DNA of 41,017 bases, taken from an uncultured Clostridia bacterium. Lineage in GTDB: Bacteria > Bacillota > Clostridia > Oscillospirales > Acutalibacteraceae. The position numbers and the translations under genes were made by a program. The notes under the pieces are model-generated. The model did not search any database, was not told the origin of the DNA, and was given only the letters and a program-made list of their open reading frames with translations. Of this stretch, positions 15,398-23,308 are shown in pieces. The stretch lies in assembly GCA_947364045.1 (NCBI GenBank), contig CANARN010000014.1, forward strand, positions 1 through 41,017, given 5' to 3'. How positions within the stretch are numbered: position 1 is the first letter of the stretch; the number at the start of each line of letters is the position of its first letter.

Positions 15398-16542
15398 TGG
15401 CAGATAAATATGCGGTACGAAACTTAAGACTTTGCACAAAAGACTGTCTTTGCCTTTATGTTTGCCCTACCGGCGCTGCTGATACGGAGAACAGTATTAT
15501 TGATCCAGATAAGTGTATCGGCTGCGGCGTATGTGCCGAGGCATGTCCTTCGGGCGCTATCTCTATGATGCCCAAGGAGTTACCTCCACAGCAACCCAAA
15601 ACGGAGCAAGTAACCGAAGCTTTGCGTGTTCTTGCTCAAAGCAAAGCAAAAGCTGAAATCATAGCTTCTCAGCTGCCCGATACACTTTCGGAGGCGGTAG
15701 CAAAATCGTCCCGACTTATGGCAGAAGACCTTTGCCGGGAAGCAGGCTATATGCTTCCGCAAAGCGCCAACACAAAAGAATTTTTAGAGCAGATAAAATC
15801 CTATCCCGATATTCCGATAGATGTAGTGGAAGCATTGCTCCATAACATTAATTTCAATGAAAATACAGCAAAGAAAGAGGTAACGAAAATGGCAAAATGG
15901 AAATGCACCGTATGCGGTTATATTTACGAGGGAGATACTCCTCCCGAAACCTGCCCTGTCTGCAAACAGCCGAAAGAAAAATTCGTAAAGCTTGAGGAAG
16001 AATCCAAGAATCCCTATGCCGGCACCAAGACTGAAAAGAATCTTTGGGAAGCATTTGCAGGCGAATCTCAGGCAAGAAACAAGTATACATACTTTGCTTC
16101 TGTTGCAAAGAAAGCAGGCTTTGAACAGATTGCAGCACTTTTCCTGCAGACTGCCGAAAATGAAAAGGAACATGCGAAACTGTGGTTTAAGGCTCTCGGC
16201 GAGCTTGGTGACACTGCCGAAAACCTGCTCCATGCAGCAGAAGGCGAAAACGCCGAGTGGACGGATATGTATGACCGTATGGCAAGAGAAGCTGATGAAG
16301 AAGGCTTCCACGATTTAGCCGAACAGTTCCGTGGTGTTGCCGCTATTGAGAAAGCACATGAGGAAAGATACCGTGCGCTTCTTAAGAATGTTGAAACCAA
16401 AGCAGTATTTGAAAAGTCCGGCGTAACAGTTTGGGAATGCCGCAACTGCGGACATATCGTTGTTGGTACTACGGCTCCCAAAATTTGTCCTGTATGTAAG
16501 CATCCGCAGGCCTATTTTGAAGTTCGTAAAGAAAATTATTAA
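15397..16542 (+). CDS. Ferredoxin-rubredoxin-rubrerythrin-rubredoxin fusion
   Basis: A 381-residue fusion. Residues 1-60 hold ferredoxin-type clusters, the second a clear [12 protein letters not shown] and the first atypical ([12 protein letters not shown]). After a helical linker, a rubredoxin knuckle begins at about 167 ([15 protein letters not shown]). The rubrerythrin diiron domain follows, with ligand segments [17 protein letters not shown] and [10 protein letters not shown], and then a final rubredoxin domain ([15 protein letters not shown]). It should reduce hydrogen peroxide to water. An in-frame ATG at 15889 with AGAGGT upstream starts exactly where a normal rubrerythrin begins, so a 217-residue free form may also be made. 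Confidence 0.88.
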   Translation: MADKYAVRNLRLCTKDCLCLYVCPTGAADTENSIIDPDKCIGCGVCAEACPSGAISMMPKELPPQQPKTEQVTEALRVLAQSKAKAEIIASQLPDTLSEAVAKSSRLMAEDLCREAGYMLPQSANTKEFLEQIKSYPDIPIDVVEALLHNINFNENTAKKEVTKMAKWKCTVCGYIYEGDTPPETCPVCKQPKEKFVKLEEESKNPYAGTKTEKNLWEAFAGESQARNKYTYFASVAKKAGFEQIAALFLQTAENEKEHAKLWFKALGELGDTAENLLHAAEGENAEWTDMYDRMAREADEEGFHDLAEQFRGVAAIEKAHEERYRALLKNVETKAVFEKSGVTVWECRNCGHIVVGTTAPKICPVCKHPQAYFEVRKENY

Positions 16543-16554
16543 GGTGAACGAAAA

Positions 16555-16935
16555 ATGAGAGAAAAGTTTTATATTTGCCGCCATTGCGGTAATTTGATCG
16601 GTCTTATTCACGATGCAGGGGTTCCCATGATGTGCTGCGGACAGAAGATGGAGGCGCTGGTTCCTAACACCATCGAAGCAGCGGGAGAAAAGCACTTGCC
16701 TTTTGTGAATTTGGAAGACGGTTCTGTTTATGTAAGGATCGGCGAAACAATGCATCCGATGACTGAGGAACATTATATTCAGTGGATTTACCTTGAAACG
16801 GAGAACGGAGGTCAGCGAAGAGCCTTTAAACCCGGCGATACACCGGAAGCTACTTTCTGCACCGGCGAAGATAAACTCATTGCAGTTTATGCTTACTGCA
16901 ACCTCCACGGACTTTGGAAAACTGAAATCAAGTAA
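16555..16935 (+). CDS. dfx: Desulfoferrodoxin (superoxide reductase)
   Basis: A 126-residue 2Fe superoxide reductase that turns superoxide into peroxide without making oxygen. The N-terminal desulforedoxin centre has Cys8, Cys11, Cys27 and Cys28. The catalytic iron site has Lys46-His47, His67, His73, Cys115 and His118, all present. It ends the rubredoxin-rubrerythrin operon, so electron donor, superoxide reductase and peroxidase are made together. A strong terminator follows. Confidence 0.97.
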   Translation: MREKFYICRHCGNLIGLIHDAGVPMMCCGQKMEALVPNTIEAAGEKHLPFVNLEDGSVYVRIGETMHPMTEEHYIQWIYLETENGGQRRAFKPGDTPEATFCTGEDKLIAVYAYCNLHGLWKTEIK

Positions 16936-16940
16936 AAGTA

Positions 16941-16974
16941 AAATCGCCTGCCAAACCATTTTGGCAGGCGATTT
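16941..16974. terminator. Strong terminator after desulfoferrodoxin
   Basis: A perfect 15-bp stem, AAATCGCCTGCCAAA (16941-16955) with TTTGGCAGGCGATTT (16960-16974), has a 4-base loop. The gene on the other side is convergent, so it may work both ways. Confidence 0.85.
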
Positions 16975-16985
16975 GTCATATCTAT

Positions 16986-17201
16986 TTAATTATATATAAG
17001 TTCAGCGTTTACAAGTTCTGTTGCTCGATTACGGATATTGTTCATCTGCCCAACCCACTCCATTTGATTTTCAACTTTAAGTGCTTCGGTTACACCTTCA
17101 CGCTTTGCCATCTGTTTAACAAGCCGAAAAAGCATATCCTCTGCCTGCTTATCAATATCGGCAAGGTAACTGTTCAGCTTTCCGCTTGTCAGTAAGTTCA
17201 T
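16986..17201 (-). pseudogene. tnpV: Truncated TnpV (transposon-encoded protein)
   Basis: The 71 residues match the C-terminal two thirds of TnpV as I know it from Clostridial transposons: NLLTSGKLNSYLADIDKQA at the start and EWVGQMNNIRNRATELV at the end. The family is normally about 115-130 residues and starts upstream of this point. Here the frame meets a stop a few codons upstream and no ribosome site is seen, so the N-terminal third is lost. It marks the right side of the redox island as mobile-element DNA. Confidence 0.75.
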
Positions 17202-17333
17202 AGCATTACAGAAGATTAGTTAGTCAATTTTCAATAGTTTATATTGAAAGGATTCAGATTTATGAATTGCACAAATATTATACTTTAAAATAAAGCAATA
17301 GTCAATCTTGAAAGGTATATTACATTTAATGTC

Positions 17334-17360
17334 CCACATGACTTTGTGTGTTGTTCGGCG
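17334..17360. repeat. Right copy of 27-bp direct repeat flanking the redox island
   Basis: Matches 7426-7452 at 26 of 27 bases in the same orientation. Sequence similarity fades on both sides, so the repeat is sharply bounded. Confidence 0.6.
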
Positions 17361-17773
17361 TAACCGGGGTTTGATTTTGCAATGACAAATGGGTGGAATT
17401 ATGGTGAAAATCGGTCTTGTTCTATGATAAGTTCTAATAATTGCCTTTAGAATTTTATTAGAACTCGGGGAAAAGTGCCGTTCCTTTGCGACATTGATTT
17501 TGCCACGGTTTTAGGGTCGGAAAAGTCAAAAAAGCCTTGAAAACACGGCGTTTTCGGGGTTCTCGCATCTGCCGTTATCTTCCGTCAAATTCCGCTAACT
17601 TCTGTTTTGCGTGAATGACTCGAAATGCTGTGTACGTAAAGTACCTAATGGTTTGAATTTCTAACTCTCCATCGCATTAAAACATTTGTTTTTTACGAAT
17701 ACTCCATTTTTGTTTTAAAAAGCACGTCCCACGCCTGAAACGGCCTTTACAAATAATGATTTTCACACAACCC

Positions 17774-17803
17774 AAACCGCTTGAAAAACAAGCGGTTTTT
17801 TGA
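17774..17803 (+). terminator. Terminator-like hairpin before the K+ channel gene
   Basis: AAACCGCTTG (17774-17783) pairs with CAAGCGGTTT (17789-17798), followed by more T residues. No upstream plus-strand gene is evident, so it may end an unrecognised transcript. Confidence 0.6.
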
Positions 17804-17860
17804 TACAATATTATAAAATTTTAACTCTTTAATTTTACAATAAATTAGGTAGTGTCACTT

Positions 17861-18574
17861 ATGAGAAAAAGAATATATGAAATTATTTCCACATCAGACG
17901 GAAACGATAAATTAAGTTCAATTTATGACATTTTTATGATGTCAGTTATCATCATAAGTTTAATTCCGCTTGTATTTAAACAGTCATTTATTGCATTTGA
18001 CATCATTGATAAGGTTTGCGTATGTATTTTTATTATTGACTATTTACTCAGGTGGGTTACAGCAGATTATAAATTTTCCAAAAGCAGAGTAACATCTTTT
18101 CTGCGCTATCCGTTTTCGGTAATGGCAATCGTAGATTTAGTTTCGATTCTACCTTCGATTACAGTTTTGAATCAAGGCTTCAAATTATTGCGACTTTTAA
18201 GGCTGTTTCGGGCTTTACGAGTTTTTCGGGCATTCAAGCTTTTTCGCTATTCAAAAAATGCACAAATTGTCGCTAATATTTTCAAGAAGCAAAAAGGACC
18301 TCTCAGCTACGTACTGATACTTGCTATCGGGTACATTATTATATCTGCATTGATTGTTTTTAATGTTGAACCTGATTCTTTCAATTCGTTTTTTGACGCT
18401 GTCTATTGGGCGACAGTTTCTTTAACCACAATGGGATACGGCGATATTTACCCCGTTACTCAAATCGGTAGAATTGTAACGATGATATCCTCCATTTTCG
18501 GTATCGCAATCGTTGCTCTGCCTGCGGGCATTATCACTGCAGGATATATGGACGAGATTAATAATATAAAATAA
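17861..18574 (+). CDS. Voltage-gated potassium channel
   Basis: A 237-residue six-helix channel subunit. The S4 voltage sensor is a regular series of Arg/Lys every third residue (KLLRLLRLFRALRVFRAFK). The selectivity filter is TMGYGD in the pore loop before S6. It should form tetramers passing K+ in the cytoplasmic membrane. There is no cyclic-nucleotide or RCK domain. The ATG at 17861 is preferred over the GTG at 17852 because AGG lies at usable distance. The next gene is 57 bp downstream and may be co-transcribed. Confidence 0.93.
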   Translation: MRKRIYEIISTSDGNDKLSSIYDIFMMSVIIISLIPLVFKQSFIAFDIIDKVCVCIFIIDYLLRWVTADYKFSKSRVTSFLRYPFSVMAIVDLVSILPSITVLNQGFKLLRLLRLFRALRVFRAFKLFRYSKNAQIVANIFKKQKGPLSYVLILAIGYIIISALIVFNVEPDSFNSFFDAVYWATVSLTTMGYGDIYPVTQIGRIVTMISSIFGIAIVALPAGIITAGYMDEINNIK

Positions 18575-18631
18575 TTTTAGATTAAGAGTACAATAGTAAA
18601 CAATTTAATTAACTGAAAGAAGTAATTTAAT

Positions 18632-19111
18632 ATGGGATTTATGAATTCATATAAACGGCTTGACAATCTTTGTAAGGATATGAACAGCAAAGGCGTTTCA
18701 GGCTATCTTGAAGATATGGAGCGTAATCCGAACGGAAATTATTTTATCGCCGATTGGAAAAATGATTACAAAACGCTTAAGCACTACCGATATATCCGAA
18801 ATAAAATTGCGCACGATAATTATGCTGAAGAGGCTAATATGTGCTCGGAGGAAGATACTGTTTGGATTGAAAACTTTTACCGGCGTATACTAAACCGAAG
18901 TGACCCCCTGGCTCTTTACAGAGAAGCTACTAAACCTAAACCTGTTCAAACAAAGCCTGAACATACTGAAATATCAGAAATGCCTATTAATACTTCAGAT
19001 TGTAACCGCGTTTTTACATCATTTGACATATTAAAACATTTTTTACCTATATTGATACCGCTTGCAGTTATTGCAATTGTCTTAATTGTTATAATTCTAT
19101 TTTTCTTATAA
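18632..19111 (+). CDS. Membrane-anchored protein of unknown function
   Basis: A 159-residue protein with a soluble N-terminal region of about 95 residues, a Pro/Lys/Thr-rich linker and one C-terminal membrane helix (about residues 137-158). The soluble part contains RYIRNKIAHD, which resembles the RN-x-x-x-H region of HEPN-type helical domains, but the similarity is short. A tail-anchored protein with the N-terminus in the cytoplasm is likely. I do not recognise a family with confidence. Confidence 0.7.
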   Translation: MGFMNSYKRLDNLCKDMNSKGVSGYLEDMERNPNGNYFIADWKNDYKTLKHYRYIRNKIAHDNYAEEANMCSEEDTVWIENFYRRILNRSDPLALYREATKPKPVQTKPEHTEISEMPINTSDCNRVFTSFDILKHFLPILIPLAVIAIVLIVIILFFL

Positions 19112-19132
19112 TACATATATTACACTATAAAA

Positions 19133-19162
19133 AATGCAGTCGAGCAATCGGCTGCATTCTTT
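19133..19162. terminator. Terminator between convergent genes
   Basis: AATGCAG (19133-19139) pairs with CTGCATT (19152-19158), followed by CTTTC on the plus strand; an A-run on the other side serves the minus strand. Confidence 0.6.
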
Positions 19163-19177
19163 CGTTAATAAATATTA

Positions 19178-19624
19178 TTATTTGCTTTCGCACCAGTGAT
19201 GAAGCTTCGGAATTTGCTCTTCAAAATATGCCCTTGCCTGCTCTTTCGGGAAGCTTTCGTTTGACATATGCTCTGTTAGGAAATTTATCAGCACATCAAT
19301 ATCTTTATAGACAAAATCTCCGTCAGTGTAGCACCATTTGCAGTATTCTTCATTAAAAGTGCCGTCAGGCTCTCGGCTTATTGTACTGTCATCAAGGGGC
19401 ATTCCGCAGCATTGGCAAATAAGACTTCGTGGCGAGCCTAAAAGCGTGTTGATTGAAACGTCAAACAGCTTTGAAAGGATTTTAAGCGTTTCCGTATTGG
19501 GGACAGAGTCGCCGGACTCCCATTTTGAAACTGCCTGCCGTGTTACAAAGGCTTTTTCGGCAAGCTCATCCTGAGTAAGATTATTTTTCTTTCGCAGTTC
19601 AAGTAAAATTTCTTTAGTTTCCAT
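19178..19624 (-). CDS. XRE regulator with zinc-ribbon C-terminal domain
   Basis: A 148-residue protein. Residues 1-65 form an XRE helix-turn-helix (LTQDELAEKAFVTRQAVSKW). Residues 70-148 form a putative zinc-ribbon domain with CQCCGMPL and YCKWCYTDG. The ATG at 19624 has GAGGTG eight bases upstream. This combination is common in Firmicutes as a local repressor; its target is not known. Confidence 0.85.
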   Translation of the reverse strand: METKEILLELRKKNNLTQDELAEKAFVTRQAVSKWESGDSVPNTETLKILSKLFDVSINTLLGSPRSLICQCCGMPLDDSTISREPDGTFNEEYCKWCYTDGDFVYKDIDVLINFLTEHMSNESFPKEQARAYFEEQIPKLHHWCESK

Positions 19625-19715
19625 ATTTTTCACCTCGCAAACAGTATATAACGACGACTGTAATTATGCAAGCAACCGTCAGTTGCTTTTAATTTCTGTA
19701 TTTTCCTTTTTCTTC

Positions 19716-19750
19716 GGCTTGCAGCCCGTTACAAACTGCAAGCCTTTTTA
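19716..19750 (+). terminator. Plus-strand terminator between two minus-strand genes
   Basis: GGCTTGCAG (19716-19724) pairs with CTGCAAGCC (19736-19744), followed by TTTTTATTT. No plus-strand gene precedes it; the T-run is on the plus side only. It may end a short antisense or small RNA. Confidence 0.55.
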
Positions 19751-19854
19751 TTTACAGCTTCTGCAGACCGAACAAAGCCTGATTTTCGTACGACATACGG
19801 TATTTAAAATGCATAAAATTCCAATAATCAAGCAAAAGCACATAATACTTTGCT

Positions 19855-20490
19855 TTAAAATTTAAGCTTGACGCCCAATAAATACACTAAATCCGCCATT
19901 TGAGACGAATCTATTACCGCACCCTTTATATCTTCCGCTGAAATTACAATTCCCTCAATTTTACTGCTTGATAAATCTACGCCTTTTAAGCTTGTTTTGA
20001 AGAAATTTGCCTGAGTTAAATCTGCATTTTCAAAATAAATATTCTTAATTTTGCTTTCTTGAAAATAGCTGTTTTTAAGCGCTGTGTTTTTGAACAGAAT
20101 ATTCTCAATGCTTGCAAGGCTTAAGTTCAAATAGCCCGCATTGGTATAGGAAAATGTAACATTTAACAGCCTGTTTTCCGCAAAACTGCACCCGGAAATT
20201 TTGCAGTTATTAAATTCGCATCTGATAAAAGAAGATGAAAGAAACTGCGTATTTGAGAAATTGCACTGTTCAAATATCACATCGCTGAATGAAGCCTTTT
20301 CTAAATTTCCGTTTTGCAGGCTTATACCGCTGAATCTGCAATGCTCAAATTCAATTTCATATAGATTAAGGTTATCGCATTTTTCTTTTTCAAAATTACA
20401 AAAGCTTATTTTTTCATCTTCAAACAGGTCGCACAAGCGCTTATTTCTCAGTGCTTCGCTTTGAATGTTTCTCGGCTTTAAAATATTCAA
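19855..20490 (-). CDS. Pentapeptide-repeat protein
   Basis: A 211-residue protein made largely of degenerate pentapeptide repeats with a large residue (F, L or I) every fifth position (for example FEHCRFSGISLQNGNLEKAS and ANFFKTSLKGVDLSSSKIEG), so it should fold as a right-handed quadrilateral beta helix. There is no signal peptide. Some members protect gyrase; nothing here shows that role. Confidence 0.88.
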   Translation of the reverse strand: MNILKPRNIQSEALRNKRLCDLFEDEKISFCNFEKEKCDNLNLYEIEFEHCRFSGISLQNGNLEKASFSDVIFEQCNFSNTQFLSSSFIRCEFNNCKISGCSFAENRLLNVTFSYTNAGYLNLSLASIENILFKNTALKNSYFQESKIKNIYFENADLTQANFFKTSLKGVDLSSSKIEGIVISAEDIKGAVIDSSQMADLVYLLGVKLKF

Positions 20491-20583
20491 CTGTTTTCTC
20501 CTAAGTTAAAAAATTATAAAAATATTGTAACATATTACCTTATTTGTTTCAACGATTATGATGGCTAAAATCAAAAAACATTA

Positions 20584-20613
20584 TTGACAAAATGATTTTA
20601 TATACGCTATAAT
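20584..20613 (+). promoter_or_regulatory. Sigma-A promoter of the Mn riboswitch transcript
   Basis: TTGACA (20584-20589) and TATAAT (20608-20613) are separated by 18 bp, about 20 bp before the riboswitch aptamer. Confidence 0.8.
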
Positions 20614-20634
20614 ATTTTTACAATGATATTTTCA

Positions 20635-20727
20635 CAAAGGGAGTAGCAAACACTGAAAATGCGTGTTTACTTTGCCGTCAGTACGATTAGTTTTAATCCG
20701 GCTTTGTAATGAAATTGCGAGACTTTG
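20635..20727 (+). ncRNA. yybP-ykoY (manganese) riboswitch aptamer
   Basis: The conserved elements occur in order. P1 is CAAAG (20635-20639) with CTTTG (20723-20727). The GGGAGTAGC loop strand follows. P2 is AAACAC with GTGTTT. GCCGTCA starts the second arm, which pairs GCCG with CGGC. The closing helix GTAATGAAATTGC leads into CGAGAC. This family binds Mn2+ and usually turns genes on. Confidence 0.88.
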
Positions 20728-20757
20728 CTGTTATTTTTAACGGCAGGGTCTCTATTT
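20719..20757 (+). terminator. Riboswitch expression-platform terminator
   Basis: GAGACTTTGCTGTT (20719-20732) pairs with AACGGCAGGGTCTC (20739-20752) with three G-U pairs, followed by TATTTTT. Its 5' arm uses the 3' strand of riboswitch P1, so the two structures exclude each other. Confidence 0.82.
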
Positions 20758-20921
20758 TTATATTTTAATAATTTTTATATTGCATACAAAGATTGATAAC
20801 AGGTAATACTGTCGTTAAAAAGTATGCATTACGGCAAGGAAACACTTAATATATATATAAATATACTGTATGTATTAAAACGAAAGGAAAATACGGGCAA
20901 AAAATCCGTATAAAAAAAAGA

Positions 20922-22544
20922 ATGAATATCAATCAGTTTATTATGTTTGCCGTAAGGCTGCTTGCAGGCACGGGAGTTTTTCTTGTAGGAGTTCACCTTC
21001 TCACATCAAACATTGAACAGCTTGCGACCGACAGAATTAAATCCATTTTCGGCAAAACTGCCGAAAAAAAGCTGACTAACGTAGCCATAGGCACTGCCGC
21101 CACGGCGCTTATTCAAAGCTCGGGAGTAACAACTGTACTTATAGTCGGCTTTGTAAACGTCGGTATTGTAAATCTTTATCAGGCAACGGCTATGATAATG
21201 GGCGCAAATATCGGAACAACCGTAACGGCTCAAATTGCCGCTCTCAGCGCATTTCCCGTTACTACTTATGTTCAGGCGAGCGTATTTATAGGCATTTTGA
21301 TAAATATGCTGTGCAAAAGCGAAAGAATTAAAAAGGCCGGCTTAATTGTATCAGGCTTGGGGCTTATTTTTATCGGACTTTCGATCATGTCAGACGCTAT
21401 GAAAGTGCACAGCGATGCAATACAAATTTTATTTGAGAATGTTAAAAATCCGTTTTTGCTTTTCTTAATAGGAATTCTGCTTACAGCATTGGTACAGTCA
21501 AGCTCCGCAACTACTTCAATAATTATCGCCATGTCCGTTGCGGGACTTACAATCGGCACAGGCGGAAACGAAGTGCTGTATATTATTCTCGGCACAAATA
21601 TCGGTTCCTGCGTTACTGCTCTTATGTCCTCGTTAACGGCAGGCACAAACGCAAAGCGAGCAAGTCTTATTCACCTGCTGTTTAACTCCTTCGGTTCCGT
21701 TATATTCTTCATTTTGCTTATGCTCGTACCTGATTTTACAGAGCTTACCTTCAGAAAATGGTTCGCCTCCCCTGCAACGCAAATAGCTATGTTCCACACA
21801 TTTTTCAACGTCACCTGCACGGTTATTTTTCTGCCCTTCTGCAATATGTTTGTAAAAATATCGCAGGCGCTTATAAAGGATAAAACAGATGAAAAGAAGG
21901 CGTCAAACCTTGATGACCGTATTCTCTCCTCCCCGTCGCTTGCAATTTCGCAGCTTGAAAATGAAACAATACTTTTAGCCGAACAGTCTATGAAAGCGTT
22001 CAGAACGGCATACAGGTCATTCGACACCAAAGACAGAACGCTTATTGAAGCAGTGCAAAATCAGATAAATAAATGCGATAAAACTTACAACTCCATCGTA
22101 AGCTATCTTATCCGCCTGTCCGCGCAGAGCGAACAGCTTGCAGACGAAAAAATCATATCAAATATTCACAGCAACGTGAGCAATATTATGAGAATTGCGG
22201 AAATAGCCGACAACTTTACAAAATACACCGTAAGCTCCATTGAAAATGATTTTACTTTTTCAAAGGATGTCCGCCGTACTGTAAACGATATGATAAACGC
22301 CGTAGAAGAGCTTTATTCAATTACAAAGCAAGTTATTTCGGAAAAGGACGCTTCACTTATACCGAAAGCTGACGCTGTTGAAAACAGAATAGACAATTTC
22401 AGAAGCCGGCTTATTGACGACCATATAGACCGTCTTAACAAGGGAATTTGCAGCCCTGAAAGCAGCGGAGTATTCATTAATCTTGTTTCAAATATCGAAA
22501 GGCTCGGCGACCATTTGACGTATATTATTTACACTGTTAAATAA
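20922..22544 (+). CDS. Na+/Pi cotransporter family protein with PhoU-like tail
   Basis: A 540-residue membrane protein of the NptA/YjbB type. Two inverted Na/Pi-cotransporter repeats carry the QSS motifs IQSSGVTTVL and VQSSSATTSI. A cytoplasmic PhoU-like helical region follows (about residues 350-540). The family moves phosphate with sodium, often outward in bacteria. It is the first gene after a Mn2+ riboswitch, an unusual partner for this family. A small hairpin (ATACGG/CCGTAT) sits just before the ATG, and no ribosome site lies at normal distance; GAAAGGA is about 40 bases upstream. Confidence 0.9.
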   Translation: MNINQFIMFAVRLLAGTGVFLVGVHLLTSNIEQLATDRIKSIFGKTAEKKLTNVAIGTAATALIQSSGVTTVLIVGFVNVGIVNLYQATAMIMGANIGTTVTAQIAALSAFPVTTYVQASVFIGILINMLCKSERIKKAGLIVSGLGLIFIGLSIMSDAMKVHSDAIQILFENVKNPFLLFLIGILLTALVQSSSATTSIIIAMSVAGLTIGTGGNEVLYIILGTNIGSCVTALMSSLTAGTNAKRASLIHLLFNSFGSVIFFILLMLVPDFTELTFRKWFASPATQIAMFHTFFNVTCTVIFLPFCNMFVKISQALIKDKTDEKKASNLDDRILSSPSLAISQLENETILLAEQSMKAFRTAYRSFDTKDRTLIEAVQNQINKCDKTYNSIVSYLIRLSAQSEQLADEKIISNIHSNVSNIMRIAEIADNFTKYTVSSIENDFTFSKDVRRTVNDMINAVEELYSITKQVISEKDASLIPKADAVENRIDNFRSRLIDDHIDRLNKGICSPESSGVFINLVSNIERLGDHLTYIIYTVK

Positions 22545-22618
22545 ACTGCCGCCGCTTAGCCCTCAATGTATATTATCCGTTTTTACGGAAAAAATGATAT
22601 ATATTCGGAGGGTTAAAA

Positions 22619-23293
22619 ATGGATATTATCAAGGTTATTTTAACATCGTTTTTCTCAGCTTTAATACTTTTTATTATTGCAAAAATTATGGGACACCGCC
22701 AGGTTTCTCAGCTTGATTTTTTTGATTATATTACAGGTATAACCATAGGCTCTATTGCCGCTGAAATGGCAACTGAGCTTGAAAAGCCGTGGATGCCCGC
22801 AATAGCTATGATAGTTTACGGTATAATTGCGTTTTCTCTCAATCTTATTACAAGCAAATTTCCGAGAACGCGCAAATATATCAACGGCTCACCCGCAATT
22901 CTTATGAACAACGGAAAGCTTTACCGCAAAAATATGAAAAAAGCCAAGCTTGATTTAAGCGAATTTCTTATGATGTGCCGTGAAGAAGGATATTTTGATT
23001 TAAATGATATTCAAACGGCTGTTTTTGAAAATAACGGCAAGCTCACCGTTCTGCCGAAAAGCCTGAACAGACCCGCAACTCCTGAGGACTTAAAGCTCAA
23101 CCCGAAAGAAGATAACATCAGCACCGAAATTATAATGGACGGACGTATTCTTGAAGAGAACCTAAAAAGAATGGGTCTTGATTTAACGTGGCTCAGTAAA
23201 CAGCTTAAATCGCAGGGCTACAGAAATGCAAAGGAAATATATCTCGGCCTTTGCGATAAAGACAATCAGTTGTCTTTGTTTGCCTTACAGTAA
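22619..23293 (+). CDS. DUF421 (YetF-type) membrane protein
   Basis: A 224-residue protein with three N-terminal membrane helices, the conserved KIMGHRQVSQLDFFDYITGI segment and two cytoplasmic DUF421-type alpha/beta units. The length and motifs fit the YetF/YdfS family of Bacillus, whose members occur in sporulating Firmicutes and have no firmly known reaction. It has CGGAGGG before the start and follows the Na/Pi gene by 74 bp with only a weak hairpin between. Confidence 0.9.
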   Translation: MDIIKVILTSFFSALILFIIAKIMGHRQVSQLDFFDYITGITIGSIAAEMATELEKPWMPAIAMIVYGIIAFSLNLITSKFPRTRKYINGSPAILMNNGKLYRKNMKKAKLDLSEFLMMCREEGYFDLNDIQTAVFENNGKLTVLPKSLNRPATPEDLKLNPKEDNISTEIIMDGRILEENLKRMGLDLTWLSKQLKSQGYRNAKEIYLGLCDKDNQLSLFALQ

Positions 23294-23308
23294 GAGGTGA
23301 AAATCAGT

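Larger units (their letters stand above)
17202..17860. other. Non-coding stretch with right element boundary
   Basis: A 659-bp stretch without a credible gene. It holds the right direct repeat and a terminator-like hairpin at 17774. The part from about 17380 to 17700 has GC-richer patches and short protein-like frames broken by stops, consistent with a decayed gene. No tRNA or known RNA was recognised. Confidence 0.5.
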
